DNA of 64,000 nucleotides from Streptomyces shenzhenensis (lineage in GTDB: Bacteria > Actinomycetota > Actinomycetes > Streptomycetales > Streptomycetaceae). The position numbers and the translations under genes are program-made. Under the pieces are notes generated by a model. It did no database searches and was not told the origin of the DNA. It saw only the letters and a program-made list of their open reading frames with translations. The stretch covers positions 1-64,000 of the forward strand of contig NZ_JAJONF010000031.1 in NCBI RefSeq assembly GCF_021462265.1. The letters are read 5' to 3'. Of the stretch, positions 46,517 to 55,112 are shown one piece after another. Within the stretch, counting starts at the first letter, position 1. Each line of letters opens with the position of its first letter.

Positions 46517-47455
46517 GTGAGACATGTCATCGCCCTGGACGTGGGCGGCACCGGAATGAAGGCCGCGCTGGTCGGCCCGGACGGCGAGCTGCTCCACCAG
46601 GACCGCCGCGCGACCGGCCGGGAGCGCGGCCCCGACGCCGTCGTCACCGCCATCCTCGACTTCGCCGCCGACCTGCGGGCATACGGCGAGCAGCACCTCG
46701 GCGAGCCGGCGTCCGCGGCCGGTCTCGCCGTGCCGGGAATCGTGGACGAGCCCGCCGGCGTCGCGGTCTACGCGGCCAACCTCGGCTGGCGCGACGTCCC
46801 GCTGCGCGCCCTCCTCACCGACCGCCTCGGCATCCCGGTCGCCCTCGGCCACGACGTGCGCACCGGCGGCCTGGCCGAGGGCCGGCTGGGCGCGGGCCGG
46901 GGCGCGGACCGCTTCTTCTTCGTGGCGCTCGGCACCGGGATCGCGGGCGGCTTCGGCCTGGACGGCCGGGTGGAGCCGGGCGCGCACGGCTTCGCGGGCG
47001 AGATCGGCCATGTCGTCGTACGGCCGCGGGGCGCCCCCTGCCCGTGCGGGCAGCACGGCTGCCTGGAGCGGTACGCGTCGGCGGCCGCCGTGAGCGAGGC
47101 CTGGGCGCGGGCCTGCGGCGACCCGGCCGCCGACGCGGCCGACTGCGCCAAGGCCGTGGCGTCCGGCGACCCGAACGCCGTCCGGGTGTGGGGGGAGGCG
47201 GTGGCCGCCCTGGCCGACGGCCTGGTCACGGCCCTCACCCTGCTCGACCCCCGGGTCCTCATCATCGGCGGCGGCCTGGCGGAGGCCGGGAGCGTCCTGT
47301 TCGAGCCGCTGCGGGAGGCGGTGGAACGCCGGGTGACGTTCCAGAAACTGCCGACGATCGTTCCTGCCGAGTTGGGAGACACGGCGGGCTGCCGGGGCGC
47401 GGGCCTCCTCGCCCAGGACCTGTTGACCACGACGACTGCGGAGGTAACCCCCTGA
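46517..47455 (+). CDS. nagK: ROK family sugar kinase, probably N-acetylglucosamine kinase
   Basis: 312 residues. ATP loop IALDVGGTGMKAALV, catalytic Asp in ALGHDVRTGGLAEGRLG, VALGTGIAGGF, and the ROK zinc motif GEIGHVVV...CPCGQHGCLERYAS with His and three Cys. It would phosphorylate cytosolic GlcNAc to GlcNAc-6-P for NagA, its translational partner: the stop and the nagA start overlap (TGATG). GTG 46517 is 28 bases after the dre box. Assignment to GlcNAc rests on context. Confidence 0.85.
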   Translation: MRHVIALDVGGTGMKAALVGPDGELLHQDRRATGRERGPDAVVTAILDFAADLRAYGEQHLGEPASAAGLAVPGIVDEPAGVAVYAANLGWRDVPLRALLTDRLGIPVALGHDVRTGGLAEGRLGAGRGADRFFFVALGTGIAGGFGLDGRVEPGAHGFAGEIGHVVVRPRGAPCPCGQHGCLERYASAAAVSEAWARACGDPAADAADCAKAVASGDPNAVRVWGEAVAALADGLVTALTLLDPRVLIIGGGLAEAGSVLFEPLREAVERRVTFQKLPTIVPAELGDTAGCRGAGLLAQDLLTTTTAEVTP

Positions 47456-48708
47456 TGGCTGCAAACGAGCGTGACTACAGCGCCCCATCAGGGGCGCGGG
47501 ACCGTGCTGAATCTGCGGCTACCGCCGCGTGGGCGCGACCAGCCACAACGCTCCCGCAGCCGGGATCGAACGGCCTGGTCCTCGACGGTGCCCGCGTAGT
47601 TCTCCCAACCGGAGTGGTCGACAAGGGACGCCTGGTCGTCGACGGCACGAAACTCGCCGCCGCCGCCCCGGAGAACGCCCCCCTCGTCGACCTCACCGGC
47701 CACTGGCTCCTCCCGGGCTTCGTGGACATCCACAACCACGGCGGCGGCGGAGCCTCCTTCAGCTCGGGCACGGCGGAAGAGATCCTCACCGGCGTCCGCA
47801 CGCACCGCGCGCACGGCACCACCACCCTCGTCGCGTCCACCGTCACCGACGACATGGACGCCCTCGCCCGCCAGGCCGGTCTCCTCTCCGAGCTCGCCGA
47901 GCAGGGCGAGATCGCCGGCATCCACTTCGAGGGCCCGTTCATCTCCCCGTGCCGCAAGGGCGCCCACTCCGAGGCGCTGCTGCGGGACCCGGACCCGGCG
48001 GAGGTCCGCAAACTGGTCGACGCGGCGCGCGGGCAGGCCCGGATGGTCACCCTCGCCACCGAACTCCCCGGCGGCATCGAGTCGGTGCGGCTGCTCGCGG
48101 AGCACGGCGTGATCGCCGCCGTCGGCCACACGGACGCGACGTACGAGCAGACGGTGGAGGCCATCGAGGCGGGCGCCACGGTCGCCACCCACCTCTTCAA
48201 CGCGATGCCGCCGCTCGGCCACCGCGCCCCCGGCCCGATCGCCGCCCTCCTGGAGGACGAGCGGATCACGGTCGAGCTCATCAACGACGGCACCCATCTC
48301 CACCCCGCCGCCCTGCAACTGGCCTTCCACCACGCGGGTCCGGACCGGGTCGCCTTCATCACGGACGCCATGGACGCGGCCGGCTTCGGCGACGGCCGCT
48401 ATCTGCTGGGCCCACTGGAGGTGGAGGTCACCGACGGAGTCGCCCGGCTCGCGGACAGCGGTGCCATCGCCGGCTCCACGCTGACGCTGGACCGCGCGCT
48501 GCGGCGGGCGGTGACGGTCGACGGGCTGCCCGTCGAGCACGCCGTCGCCGCGCTGTCCGCCAACCCGGCCCGGCTGCTGGGTTGTTACGACCGCGTCGGC
48601 TCCCTGGAGCCCGGCAAGGACGCGGACCTGCTCGTGCTGGACGCGGACTTCACCCTCAAGGGTGTGATGCGGAAGGGTGCTTGGGTGGTCGTTCCCGAAC
48701 TTCCCTGA
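47455..48708 (+). CDS. nagA: N-acetylglucosamine-6-phosphate deacetylase with a repeat-encoded N terminus
   Basis: 417 residues; family members are about 380. The first ~37 residues (NERDYSAPSGARDRAESAA, WARPATTLPQPG) are encoded by an interspersed repeat, after which normal NagA begins: LVLDGARVVLPTGVV. Metal and catalytic residues are present: PGFVDIHNHGGGG, GIHFEGPFI (Glu), AVGHTDATYEQ and THLFNAMPPL (His residues), FITDAMDAAGF (catalytic Asp). It makes GlcN-6-P plus acetate, the inducer of DasR. ATG 47455 has GGAGG eight bases upstream and overlaps the ROK stop, so the extension is very probably translated. Confidence 0.92.
   Translation: MAANERDYSAPSGARDRAESAATAAWARPATTLPQPGSNGLVLDGARVVLPTGVVDKGRLVVDGTKLAAAAPENAPLVDLTGHWLLPGFVDIHNHGGGGASFSSGTAEEILTGVRTHRAHGTTTLVASTVTDDMDALARQAGLLSELAEQGEIAGIHFEGPFISPCRKGAHSEALLRDPDPAEVRKLVDAARGQARMVTLATELPGGIESVRLLAEHGVIAAVGHTDATYEQTVEAIEAGATVATHLFNAMPPLGHRAPGPIAALLEDERITVELINDGTHLHPAALQLAFHHAGPDRVAFITDAMDAAGFGDGRYLLGPLEVEVTDGVARLADSGAIAGSTLTLDRALRRAVTVDGLPVEHAVAALSANPARLLGCYDRVGSLEPGKDADLLVLDADFTLKGVMRKGAWVVVPELP
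47472..47562. repeat. Interspersed repeat inside the 5' end of nagA
   Basis: ACTACAGCGCCCCATCAGGGGCGCGGG then GCGGCTACCGCCGCGTGGGCGCGACCAGCC and CGCAGCCGGGATC (given in parts). The order of words matches 41415-41495 and, reversed, 40430-40525. Its length keeps the nagA frame open. Confidence 0.7.
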
Positions 48709-48724
48709 TCATGACCATGGCTTG

Positions 48725-48759
48725 AGAGACGGCGATCTAGGCCAGGTCGCCGTCTCTTT
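48725..48759 (+). terminator. Intrinsic terminator after nagA
   Basis: AGAGACGGCGA pairs with TCGCCGTCTCT around an 11-base loop and runs into TTT, 17 bases after the nagA stop. Confidence 0.8.
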
Positions 48760-48814
48760 GGCATGATCGAGGCCCCCGCACGACGGCACGGGCACACGCG
48801 AGGGAGGTCGCCCG

Positions 48815-49744
48815 GTGATCCTCACGGTCACGCTGAACACCGCTCTGGACATCACCTACCGGGTCGGCGCCCTGCGCCCGCACACCTCGCACCGCGTCTC
48901 GGACGTGGCCGAACGGCCGGGCGGCAAGGGCGTGAACGTGGCCCGGGTGCTGGCCGCGCTGGGGCACGAGACGACGGTGACCGGGTTCGTGGGCGGGGCC
49001 ACCGGACGGGCGGTACGGGAGCACCTCGCGGAAACGCCGGGAGTGGTGGACGCGCTGCTGCCGGTCGCCGGGGCGACTCGGCGCACGATCGCGGTGGTGG
49101 ACGAACTCACGGGCGACACGACCCAGTTGAACGAGCCGGGCCCCCAGATAGCCCCGGCCGAGTGGGGTGCCTTCCTCGACCACTACGAGGAACTGCTGCC
49201 CGCCGCCTCGGCGGTGGCGCTGTGCGGCAGCCTGCCGCCGGGGGTGCCGGTGGGGGCGTACGCCGGACTGACGAAGGCCGCCCGCTCAGCGGGTGTCCCG
49301 GTGTTGCTGGACACCAGCGGAGAGCCCCTGCGACGCGGGGTCGCGGCCCGCCCCGACCTGGTCAAGCCGAACACCGACGAACTGGCGGAACTCACCGGGT
49401 CCCACGACCCGGCCCGCGCCACCCAGGACGCCCGCCGGCGCGGCGCCCGCACGGTGGTCGCCTCCCTGGGCGCACAGGGCCTGCTGGCCCTCACCCCCGA
49501 CGGCCGCTGGCGTGCCGTCCCACCCGCCCGCGAACACGGCAACCCGACCGGAGCCGGCGACTCCGCGGTCGCCGGCCTGCTCTCCGGCCTGATCGAACAA
49601 CTCCCCTGGCCGGACCGGCTGACCCGCGCGGCGGCCCTCTCCGCGGCAACGGTACGGGCCCCGGCGGCAGGCGAGTTCGACCGAGCGGCCTACGAGAAAC
49701 TGCTGGGGCAGGTCACGGTGACGGGCGGGACGACGGCCCCTTAA
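48815..49744 (+). CDS. PfkB family kinase, 1-phosphofructokinase/tagatose-6-phosphate kinase type
   Basis: 309 residues. LTVTLNTALDITY at the start is typical of the 1-PFK/LacC branch; then VAERPGGKGVNVARVLAALG, GSLPPGVPVGAYAGL, LVKPNTDELAELTG and the catalytic GNPTGAGDSAVAGLLSG (Asp in GAGD). GTG 48815 follows GGGAGG by eight bases. It lies after the nagA terminator and has its own leader. In the amino-sugar setting it could act on tagatose-6-P or fructose-1-P; sequence alone cannot separate these. It ends overlapping the convergent carbohydrate-binding gene by four bases. Confidence 0.87.
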   Translation: MILTVTLNTALDITYRVGALRPHTSHRVSDVAERPGGKGVNVARVLAALGHETTVTGFVGGATGRAVREHLAETPGVVDALLPVAGATRRTIAVVDELTGDTTQLNEPGPQIAPAEWGAFLDHYEELLPAASAVALCGSLPPGVPVGAYAGLTKAARSAGVPVLLDTSGEPLRRGVAARPDLVKPNTDELAELTGSHDPARATQDARRRGARTVVASLGAQGLLALTPDGRWRAVPPAREHGNPTGAGDSAVAGLLSGLIEQLPWPDRLTRAAALSAATVRAPAAGEFDRAAYEKLLGQVTVTGGTTAP

Positions 49745-50694
49745 CCCTTGTTCGTGTGCTTGCCCTGCTGCACCCACAACTGGTCCAACAGGACGTCGCA
49801 GCTGTCGCCGCTCTGGCAGGACAGGGAGATCGTGTTGGTGCCCTTGGTGAGCGTCGGCCAGGCGTAGCTGGTCGTCCAGGCCTTGGTCGGGTCGCTCTGG
49901 TGTGTGTAGTTGTCCAGGCTGAACTTGCTGCCGAACGCCTTGCCGTTGATCGACAGCGTCATACTGCCGTCCTGTACGGCGCTGTAGTGCGCGAAGACGG
50001 TGTACAGGCCGTCCGACGGGATGCCGTTGACCGTCCAGGTGACGCCGGCGCCCGTCTGGTTGAGGTTCGTGACGTAGATGCCGCCCTCGGCCTTCGCGCC
50101 CTTGACGTCCGAGGCCAGGGTCGCGCCGCCGTCGAGACGGAGTGCCTTCGCGTCGATCGGCGGGATGTCGCCCGTGGCCGATGCCGAGCTCGTGCTCGAC
50201 GGCGAAGGTGACGCGCTCGCCGACTGGGTCGGGGAGCTGGAGGCTCCGCTGCCGGCCTTGTCGTCGGAGTTGCCGTTCATCATCGCGAGGCTGATGCCGA
50301 TGACGACGGCGGCGACGACCGCGACGGCGCCGATGAGGAGGCCCTTGGTGTTCGGGCCCCGGCCGCGGCCGGGGTTCGACGGGGCCTGGCGGGTGGGCGG
50401 CGGGCCGCCCGGGAAGGTCTCCGGGGCCTGGTAGGCCGCGTTCGGCTGCTGGCCGTAGCCGCCGCCGGGCTGCTGCTGGGGGATGGTCTGGCCGCCGTAC
50501 GGCGACTGCGGTGCCTGCTGCTGGCCGCCGTACGTCCGCTCGCCGACCGAGCGCACCCTGCTGACCTGATGCGGGTAGCCGTAGCCACCGGAGCCGGACG
50601 GCGGCTGGGCCCCTCTGGCCTGACCATCGGCGTACAGGTAGCCGAACGGGTCGTCGTCCTCGGGCGTGCTCGCGCCGTTGTTGCCGGGCGTCAT
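49741..50694 (-). CDS. Membrane-anchored carbohydrate-binding protein
   Basis: 317 residues. A long cytosolic Gln/Gly/Pro-rich start (GGQQQAPQSPYGGQ, PQQQPGGGYGQQP) leads to one membrane helix LLIGAVAVVAAVVIGISLAMM at about 118-138, a Ser/Ala linker (SPTQSASASPSPSSTSSASA) and an outer beta-sandwich with LRLDGGATLASDVKGAKAEGG, VTWTVNGIPSDGLYTVFAHY, DGSMTLSINGK and SLSCQSGDSCDVLLDQLWV, like CBM35-type domains. Type II topology: domain outside the membrane. Ligand unknown; wall or extracellular glycans are plausible. Confidence 0.78.
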   Translation of the reverse strand: MTPGNNGASTPEDDDPFGYLYADGQARGAQPPSGSGGYGYPHQVSRVRSVGERTYGGQQQAPQSPYGGQTIPQQQPGGGYGQQPNAAYQAPETFPGGPPPTRQAPSNPGRGRGPNTKGLLIGAVAVVAAVVIGISLAMMNGNSDDKAGSGASSSPTQSASASPSPSSTSSASATGDIPPIDAKALRLDGGATLASDVKGAKAEGGIYVTNLNQTGAGVTWTVNGIPSDGLYTVFAHYSAVQDGSMTLSINGKAFGSKFSLDNYTHQSDPTKAWTTSYAWPTLTKGTNTISLSCQSGDSCDVLLDQLWVQQGKHTNKG

Positions 50695-50812
50695 CCCTAG
50701 GTACTCCTCAACAGGTGCGGGCGGATGCGGTACAGGTATTGAGAGTCGAGCCTACCCGGTCTGACTGAGCCAAACGGGTGACTCACACCGCATCAGCACG
50801 ATGACCTGCGGA

Positions 50813-52474
50813 TCATCCGGCACGGCGATGCGCTTTGGGACGAGATCGTTTCTCTACGTACATCCGCTCGTCGGCGGATTTCAGGACTTCGTCCGCCGTC
50901 ATGCCGCAGTGCGCCCACCCGATGCCGAAGCTGGCGCCCACCCGGACGGCCCGGCCCTCCGCGCGGATCGGCTGGATGATCTCGTTGCGCAGGCGTACGG
51001 CCAGGTCCTGGGCGTCGGCCTTGCCGAGGCCGTCGGCGAGGATCACGAACTCGTCGCCGCCGAGGCGGGCCACCGTGTCGCCGTCGCGGACCGCCCTGCC
51101 GAGCCTCCTGGCGACCTCGATGAGGACCGCGTCGCCCGCGTTGTGACCGAAACGGTCGTTGATCGACTTGAAGCCGTCGAGGTCGCAGAAGAGCACCGCG
51201 AGCCCCTTGGCGCCGTCGTCGCGGCCCTCCTCGGGGGCGACGGTGTGCACGTGGTGGTCGTACCCGCCGTCGTACGACACCGAAGGCGACGTGCCGGCGA
51301 AGTCGAAGCCGTGGCCGTTGGCGTCGTGGGCGGGGTGGCCGTAGGCCGCGTCCAGGGACTCCAGGCCGACGCCGGAGTCGGCGCGCCGGCAGAGCCGGGA
51401 GGAGAGCCGGGAGCGCAGCTCGGCGGAGTTCGGCAGGCCGGTGAGGGAGTCGTGGGAGGCGCGGTGGGCGAGCTGGAGCTCGCGGCGCTTGCGTTCCTCT
51501 ATGTCCTCGACGTGGGTGAGGAGGAAGCGGGGGCCGTCGGTGGCGTCCGCGACCACGGAGTTCCGGAGCGAGACCCAGACGTAGGTGCCGTCGCGGCGGC
51601 CGAGGCGGAGTTCGGCGCGGCCGCCTTCCGCGGAGGTGCGGAGCAGGGTGCCGATGTCCTCGGGGTGGACCAGGTCGGAGAAGGAGTAGCGGCGCATCGC
51701 GGCGGCGGGACGGCCCAGGAGGCGGCACAGGGCGTCGTTGCTGCGCAGTATCCGGCCGTGCTGGTCGCCGCCCATCTCGGCTATCGCCATGCCGGAGGGG
51801 GCGTACTCGAAGGCCTGCCGGAAGCTCTCCTCGCTGGCCCGCAGCGCCTGCTGGTCGCGCTCCAGCCTGACCAGTGCCCGCTGCATGTTGGCACGCAGAC
51901 GCGCGTTGCTGATCGCGATCGCGGCCTGGAAGGCGTACATCTGCAGGGCCTCGCGGCCCCAGGCACCGGGGTGGCGGCCGTTGCGCGGGCGGTCGACGGA
52001 GATCACGCCGAGCAGTTCGCCGCAGGAGCTGCCCGATATGCCGGGCGTGTACATCGGGGCGAAGAGCCGGTCGGAGGGGTGCCACTCGTCCTCGAACCGG
52101 GGGGCGGGGCCGTCGGTGTACCACTGCGGGACGTCGTCGTCGTCGAGGATCCAGCCCTCGGTGTGCGGTATGAAGACGAGGTCGCCCCACTTCTCGCCCA
52201 TGGCCAGCCGCCGCTCCCAGGAGTCACGGGAGCCGACCCGGCCCGTGATCAGGGCCTCGGCGGCGGAGTTGCCGGAGAAGGCGGCGACCACGAGATCACC
52301 GTCGGGACGTACGAGGTTGACGCAGGCCATCTCGTAGCCCAGAGCGCTGATCACACCGTCCGCGACGGTCTGCAGTGTGTCCGCCAGGCTACGGGCCGTG
52401 TTCATGTCGGCCATGACCTGGTGCAGCTGTCGCAGGGACGCAAGACGGACGTAAGGTTCCGACTCGGTCTCCAT
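50813..52474 (-). CDS. cdgB: Diguanylate cyclase CdgB (GAF-PAS-GGDEF)
   Basis: 553 residues. A GAF domain (about 20-190: ACVNLVRPDGDLVVAAFSG, GELLGVISVDRP), a coiled-coil linker, a PAS/PAC domain (210-335: QAFEYAPSGMAIAEM, HVEDIEERKRRE) and a GGDEF domain (340-540). The GGDEF motif is intact in ARLGGDEFVIL, and an RxxD inhibitory site (RDGD) lies five residues before it. It makes c-di-GMP, which in Streptomyces controls BldD and development. ATG 52474 follows GGAGG by seven bases. A BldD-like palindrome lies at 52595-52610. There is no EAL domain, so this is a synthase only. Confidence 0.92.
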   Translation of the reverse strand: METESEPYVRLASLRQLHQVMADMNTARSLADTLQTVADGVISALGYEMACVNLVRPDGDLVVAAFSGNSAAEALITGRVGSRDSWERRLAMGEKWGDLVFIPHTEGWILDDDDVPQWYTDGPAPRFEDEWHPSDRLFAPMYTPGISGSSCGELLGVISVDRPRNGRHPGAWGREALQMYAFQAAIAISNARLRANMQRALVRLERDQQALRASEESFRQAFEYAPSGMAIAEMGGDQHGRILRSNDALCRLLGRPAAAMRRYSFSDLVHPEDIGTLLRTSAEGGRAELRLGRRDGTYVWVSLRNSVVADATDGPRFLLTHVEDIEERKRRELQLAHRASHDSLTGLPNSAELRSRLSSRLCRRADSGVGLESLDAAYGHPAHDANGHGFDFAGTSPSVSYDGGYDHHVHTVAPEEGRDDGAKGLAVLFCDLDGFKSINDRFGHNAGDAVLIEVARRLGRAVRDGDTVARLGGDEFVILADGLGKADAQDLAVRLRNEIIQPIRAEGRAVRVGASFGIGWAHCGMTADEVLKSADERMYVEKRSRPKAHRRAG

Positions 52475-52594
52475 GCTCGCCCTCCCCCCGAGACCTCGCA
52501 GCGAATCAAGGGTCTGCTTCGGCGCTACTTTCCCCAGTCACTGAATCACAGCGCGCTGCCCACTCGGTACACAGGGTCAACAATTACCGCCCCT

Positions 52595-52610
52595 TGTGAC
52601 TCAAGTCACA
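52595..52610. promoter_or_regulatory. Likely BldD box upstream of cdgB
   Basis: TGTGACTCAAGTCACA: perfect 7+7 inverted repeat with a CA centre, containing the GTNAC half-sites of BldD operators. It is about 120 bases before the cdgB start. BldD-c-di-GMP repression of cdgB is established in S. coelicolor. The rest of 52475-52801 shows no gene. Confidence 0.65.
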
Positions 52611-52801
52611 GGAGAACGTGAACAATTGCGTGGAGTTTCTGCGTTTTCCCTGTGCGTTTACTGAACGCAGCCTTTACGGGCATGCGCACATGATGCACGT
52701 TACGACCCTTCGCCCCGGCCATGCCCCGCCCTTGGTCCTAGGACCGGGCTCGGGCCGATGGCCGATGCGGCGGCGCCGGGTCCGAGACTAGCGTTTCCGG
52801 C

Positions 52802-53374
52802 GTGCTGAAGACTCCCTCCCCCACCGCCGCAGAAGCCACCAGGCATGCTGTGGGGGTGAGCAACGAAGCGTTCAAGGCCGCCATGGCCCGGCTGGCCGCC
52901 GGGGTGGTCCTGGTGACCGCACAGGAGCCGCCGCTGGACCCGGACGACCCGCTGGCGCCGACCGGCGAGGACGTCGGCATGACCGCCACCGCGTTCATGT
53001 CGGTGTCGCTCGACCCGCCGTTGGTGCTGGTCAGCCTCCGCGAAGGCTCCCGGATGGACGACCTGCTCGACGAACAGCCGCGGTGGGCGGTCTCCGTGCT
53101 CACCGAGAGCCAGCGGCACATCGCCGGCCGCTTCGCGATGAAGGGCCGCATCAGCGACCGCCTGCTCTTCGAAGACATCCCCTACGTCCGCGGCGAGGCC
53201 AGCGGCGCCCTGCTCGTCGGCGGCGCCCTCGCGACCCTGGAGTGCCGCACCGAACAGCGGGTGCCGGCCGGCGACCACACCCTCGTCATCGGCCGCGTCC
53301 TCAGCGCGGCACTGCCGAGCGCGGAAGGCGGACCGCTGATGTATTTCCGGGGCCGGTATCGACAGTTGGGATGA
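52802..53374 (+). CDS. Flavin reductase-like FMN-binding protein
   Basis: 190 residues with the flavin reductase split-barrel fold: FKAAMARLAAGVVLVTAQ, VGMTATAFMSVSLDPPLVLVSLREGSRM (split), WAVSVLTESQRHIAGRFA, LECRTEQRVPAGDHTLVIGRV and LMYFRGRYRQLG. Members give reduced FMN to two-component monooxygenases. GTG 52802 is used; GTGs at 52850 and 52856 would trim 16-18 residues of a poorly conserved start. No partner monooxygenase is adjacent. Confidence 0.87.
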   Translation: MLKTPSPTAAEATRHAVGVSNEAFKAAMARLAAGVVLVTAQEPPLDPDDPLAPTGEDVGMTATAFMSVSLDPPLVLVSLREGSRMDDLLDEQPRWAVSVLTESQRHIAGRFAMKGRISDRLLFEDIPYVRGEASGALLVGGALATLECRTEQRVPAGDHTLVIGRVLSAALPSAEGGPLMYFRGRYRQLG

Positions 53375-53657
53375 GCAGTCGGGATGAGACCGCACGGTCG
53401 GTTTCGTGAATTCCGTCAGGCAGTCGCTGAACGGCCCTTCCAGTGCGCGGATGTCTTCTCCGCTCCGCCCCGAAGAAGTCACCACCGCGAATTCGAAGGC
53501 GGCACCCCGCAATTCGTGTCCGGCCCGACCGGGAACACAACGCCAAGCCGGCCGTACGTCCGTCCGGCGGGGGTCGTGGGCGGCCCGGGTGCCCCGTGTC
53601 CACCCGCGCGCGGGTCCGGGGCGGTGCCAGGGCCGCTCACCCGGTCTCAGGGCGCGC
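53375..53657. other. Non-coding interval between flavin reductase and cvnD
   Basis: Open frames here have poor codon bias and match nothing I recognise. GAATTC-containing words (53408, 53490, 53510) lower the GC content locally. It probably carries the 3' end of the conservon transcript. Confidence 0.4.
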
Positions 53658-54305
53658 CTACCCGGTCGTGGCGGACTGACCGGCCATCAGGTGGTCGACG
53701 AGCGCCAGCAGCACATCGCGGCCGTCCCCCCGGTCGCGGGCGTCGCAGAGCACCAGCGGCACCTGGGGGTCGAGGGCGAGCGCCGCGCGGATCTCCTCCG
53801 CGGTGCGGTCACGGACCCCGTGGAAGCAGTTGACGCCGACGACGAAGGGGATGCCGCGGCTCTCGAAGAAGTCGATCGAGGCGAAGCTCACCTCCAGCCG
53901 CCGGGTGTCGACCAGGACCACCGCGCCCATCGCCCCGCTGACCAGGTCGTTCCACATGAACCAGAAGCGCTCCTGGCCGGGGGTGCCGAACAGGTAGACC
54001 ACGAGGTCGTCGCTGATGGTGATCCGCCCGAAGTCCAGCGCGACGGTGGTGGTGAACTTGCTGTCCACCCCCTCCAGGTCGTCCACGCCGACGCCGGCCC
54101 GGGTCAGGTACTCCTCGGTGTGCAGCGGGGCGACCTCGCTCACCGCGCCGACCATGGTCGTCTTCCCGACGCCGAACCCGCCGGCGACCAGGATCTTCAC
54201 CGCGAGCGGTGCGGTGCCCGCACGGCCCGCCGTGTGGTCCGCGGCGCGGCCGGAAACATGGTCGGGCGAGTGGCCGGACGCGTGCTCAGAGCTTGCGTAG
54301 TCCAT
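53658..54305 (-). CDS. cvnD: Conservon small GTPase (CvnD)
   Basis: 215 residues. A polar N terminus precedes a Ras-like GTPase: P-loop VAGGFGVGKTTMVGAVSE, switch region TVALDFGRITI, G3-like FGTPGQERFWFMWNDL, and GVNCFHG in place of NKxD. CvnD works with CvnA-C in a membrane-associated G-protein-like complex. Start 54305 overlaps cvnC by 20 bases. Last gene of the operon; no P450 gene follows, unlike some conservons. Confidence 0.9.
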   Translation of the reverse strand: MDYASSEHASGHSPDHVSGRAADHTAGRAGTAPLAVKILVAGGFGVGKTTMVGAVSEVAPLHTEEYLTRAGVGVDDLEGVDSKFTTTVALDFGRITISDDLVVYLFGTPGQERFWFMWNDLVSGAMGAVVLVDTRRLEVSFASIDFFESRGIPFVVGVNCFHGVRDRTAEEIRAALALDPQVPLVLCDARDRGDGRDVLLALVDHLMAGQSATTG

Positions 54306-54684
54306 CTCTCACCGCCTCCAGGATCGTCATGTCGGGAAGGCCGCCGGCCCGGGTGAGCGGCTGCGGCGAACGGGCCCACATATAACCGGAGTCGACCAGA
54401 TCGCCGATGAGGATCTTGGTCAACGACACCGGGAGGCGCAGCTTGGCGGCGACTTCCACCACCGCTCTGGGTTCCCGGCAGAGCCCGAGGATCGTGCGGT
54501 GCTCCGGCTGCATCCTGCGCACCGCGAGCGCCGCCTGTGTGCTGACCTCGGGCAGCGTCGTCACCAGGGTGACCAGGGTCAGATCCGAGCGCTCGGGGGT
54601 CGTGCGCCCGCTGGTGATCGTGTACGGACGGACCAGTTGCTCGTCGGCGTCACCGTCGTCGAACCCCTCGGTCCAGTGCCTCAT
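54286..54684 (-). CDS. cvnC: Conservon DUF742 protein (CvnC)
   Basis: 132 residues, DUF742: LVRPYTITSGRTTPERSDLTLVTLV, HRTILGLCREPRAVVEVAAKLRLPVSLTKILIGDLVDSG (split) and the conserved end LEAVRDGLRKL. A winged-helix-like adaptor in the Cvn complex. Overlaps cvnB by four bases upstream and cvnD by 20 bases downstream. Confidence 0.92.
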   Translation of the reverse strand: MRHWTEGFDDGDADEQLVRPYTITSGRTTPERSDLTLVTLVTTLPEVSTQAALAVRRMQPEHRTILGLCREPRAVVEVAAKLRLPVSLTKILIGDLVDSGYMWARSPQPLTRAGGLPDMTILEAVRDGLRKL

Positions 54685-55112
54685 CCGGCTCTCCCCGCGT
54701 CATCGGGCAGCGGGGTACGCGCGTCGGTGCCCAACCGCTGGCCGACCTGCTGGACGAGGGTGTGCATCGCGACACTCATCAGCTCGGCGTCGACCTCCTG
54801 GGAGGCGGTCACCGCCAGGTGGGTACCGCGGCCGGCGGAGATCACGAACAGCCACATGCCGGCCATCTCGACGATGACCTGGTGCACCGGGCCGCCGCCG
54901 AAGAGCTGCCCGGCGCCGCGGGCGAGGCTCTGCTGGCCGGTGGCGATCGCGGCGAGCCGCTCGGCGTCCGAACGGTCGATGGTCCGCGAACGGCTCATCA
55001 CCAGGCCGTCGTCCGACAGCACGATGGCGTGCCGGGTCCCCGTGACCTGCTCGACCAGGCCGTCCAGAAGCCAGTCCAGATCCACGTCGGTGGCCGTCGT
55101 ACGCTGCGTCAT
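54681..55112 (-). CDS. cvnB: Conservon roadblock/LC7 protein (CvnB)
   Basis: 143 residues, roadblock/LC7 fold: LDWLLDGLVEQVTGTRHAIVLSDDGLVMSRS (split), AERLAAIATGQQSLARGAGQLFGGG, VIVEMAGMWLFVISAG and MHTLVQQVGQRLG. Roadblock proteins regulate Ras-like GTPases such as CvnD. The ATG at 55112 overlaps the cvnA stop by four bases. Confidence 0.93.
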   Translation of the reverse strand: MTQRTTATDVDLDWLLDGLVEQVTGTRHAIVLSDDGLVMSRSRTIDRSDAERLAAIATGQQSLARGAGQLFGGGPVHQVIVEMAGMWLFVISAGRGTHLAVTASQEVDAELMSVAMHTLVQQVGQRLGTDARTPLPDDAGRAG

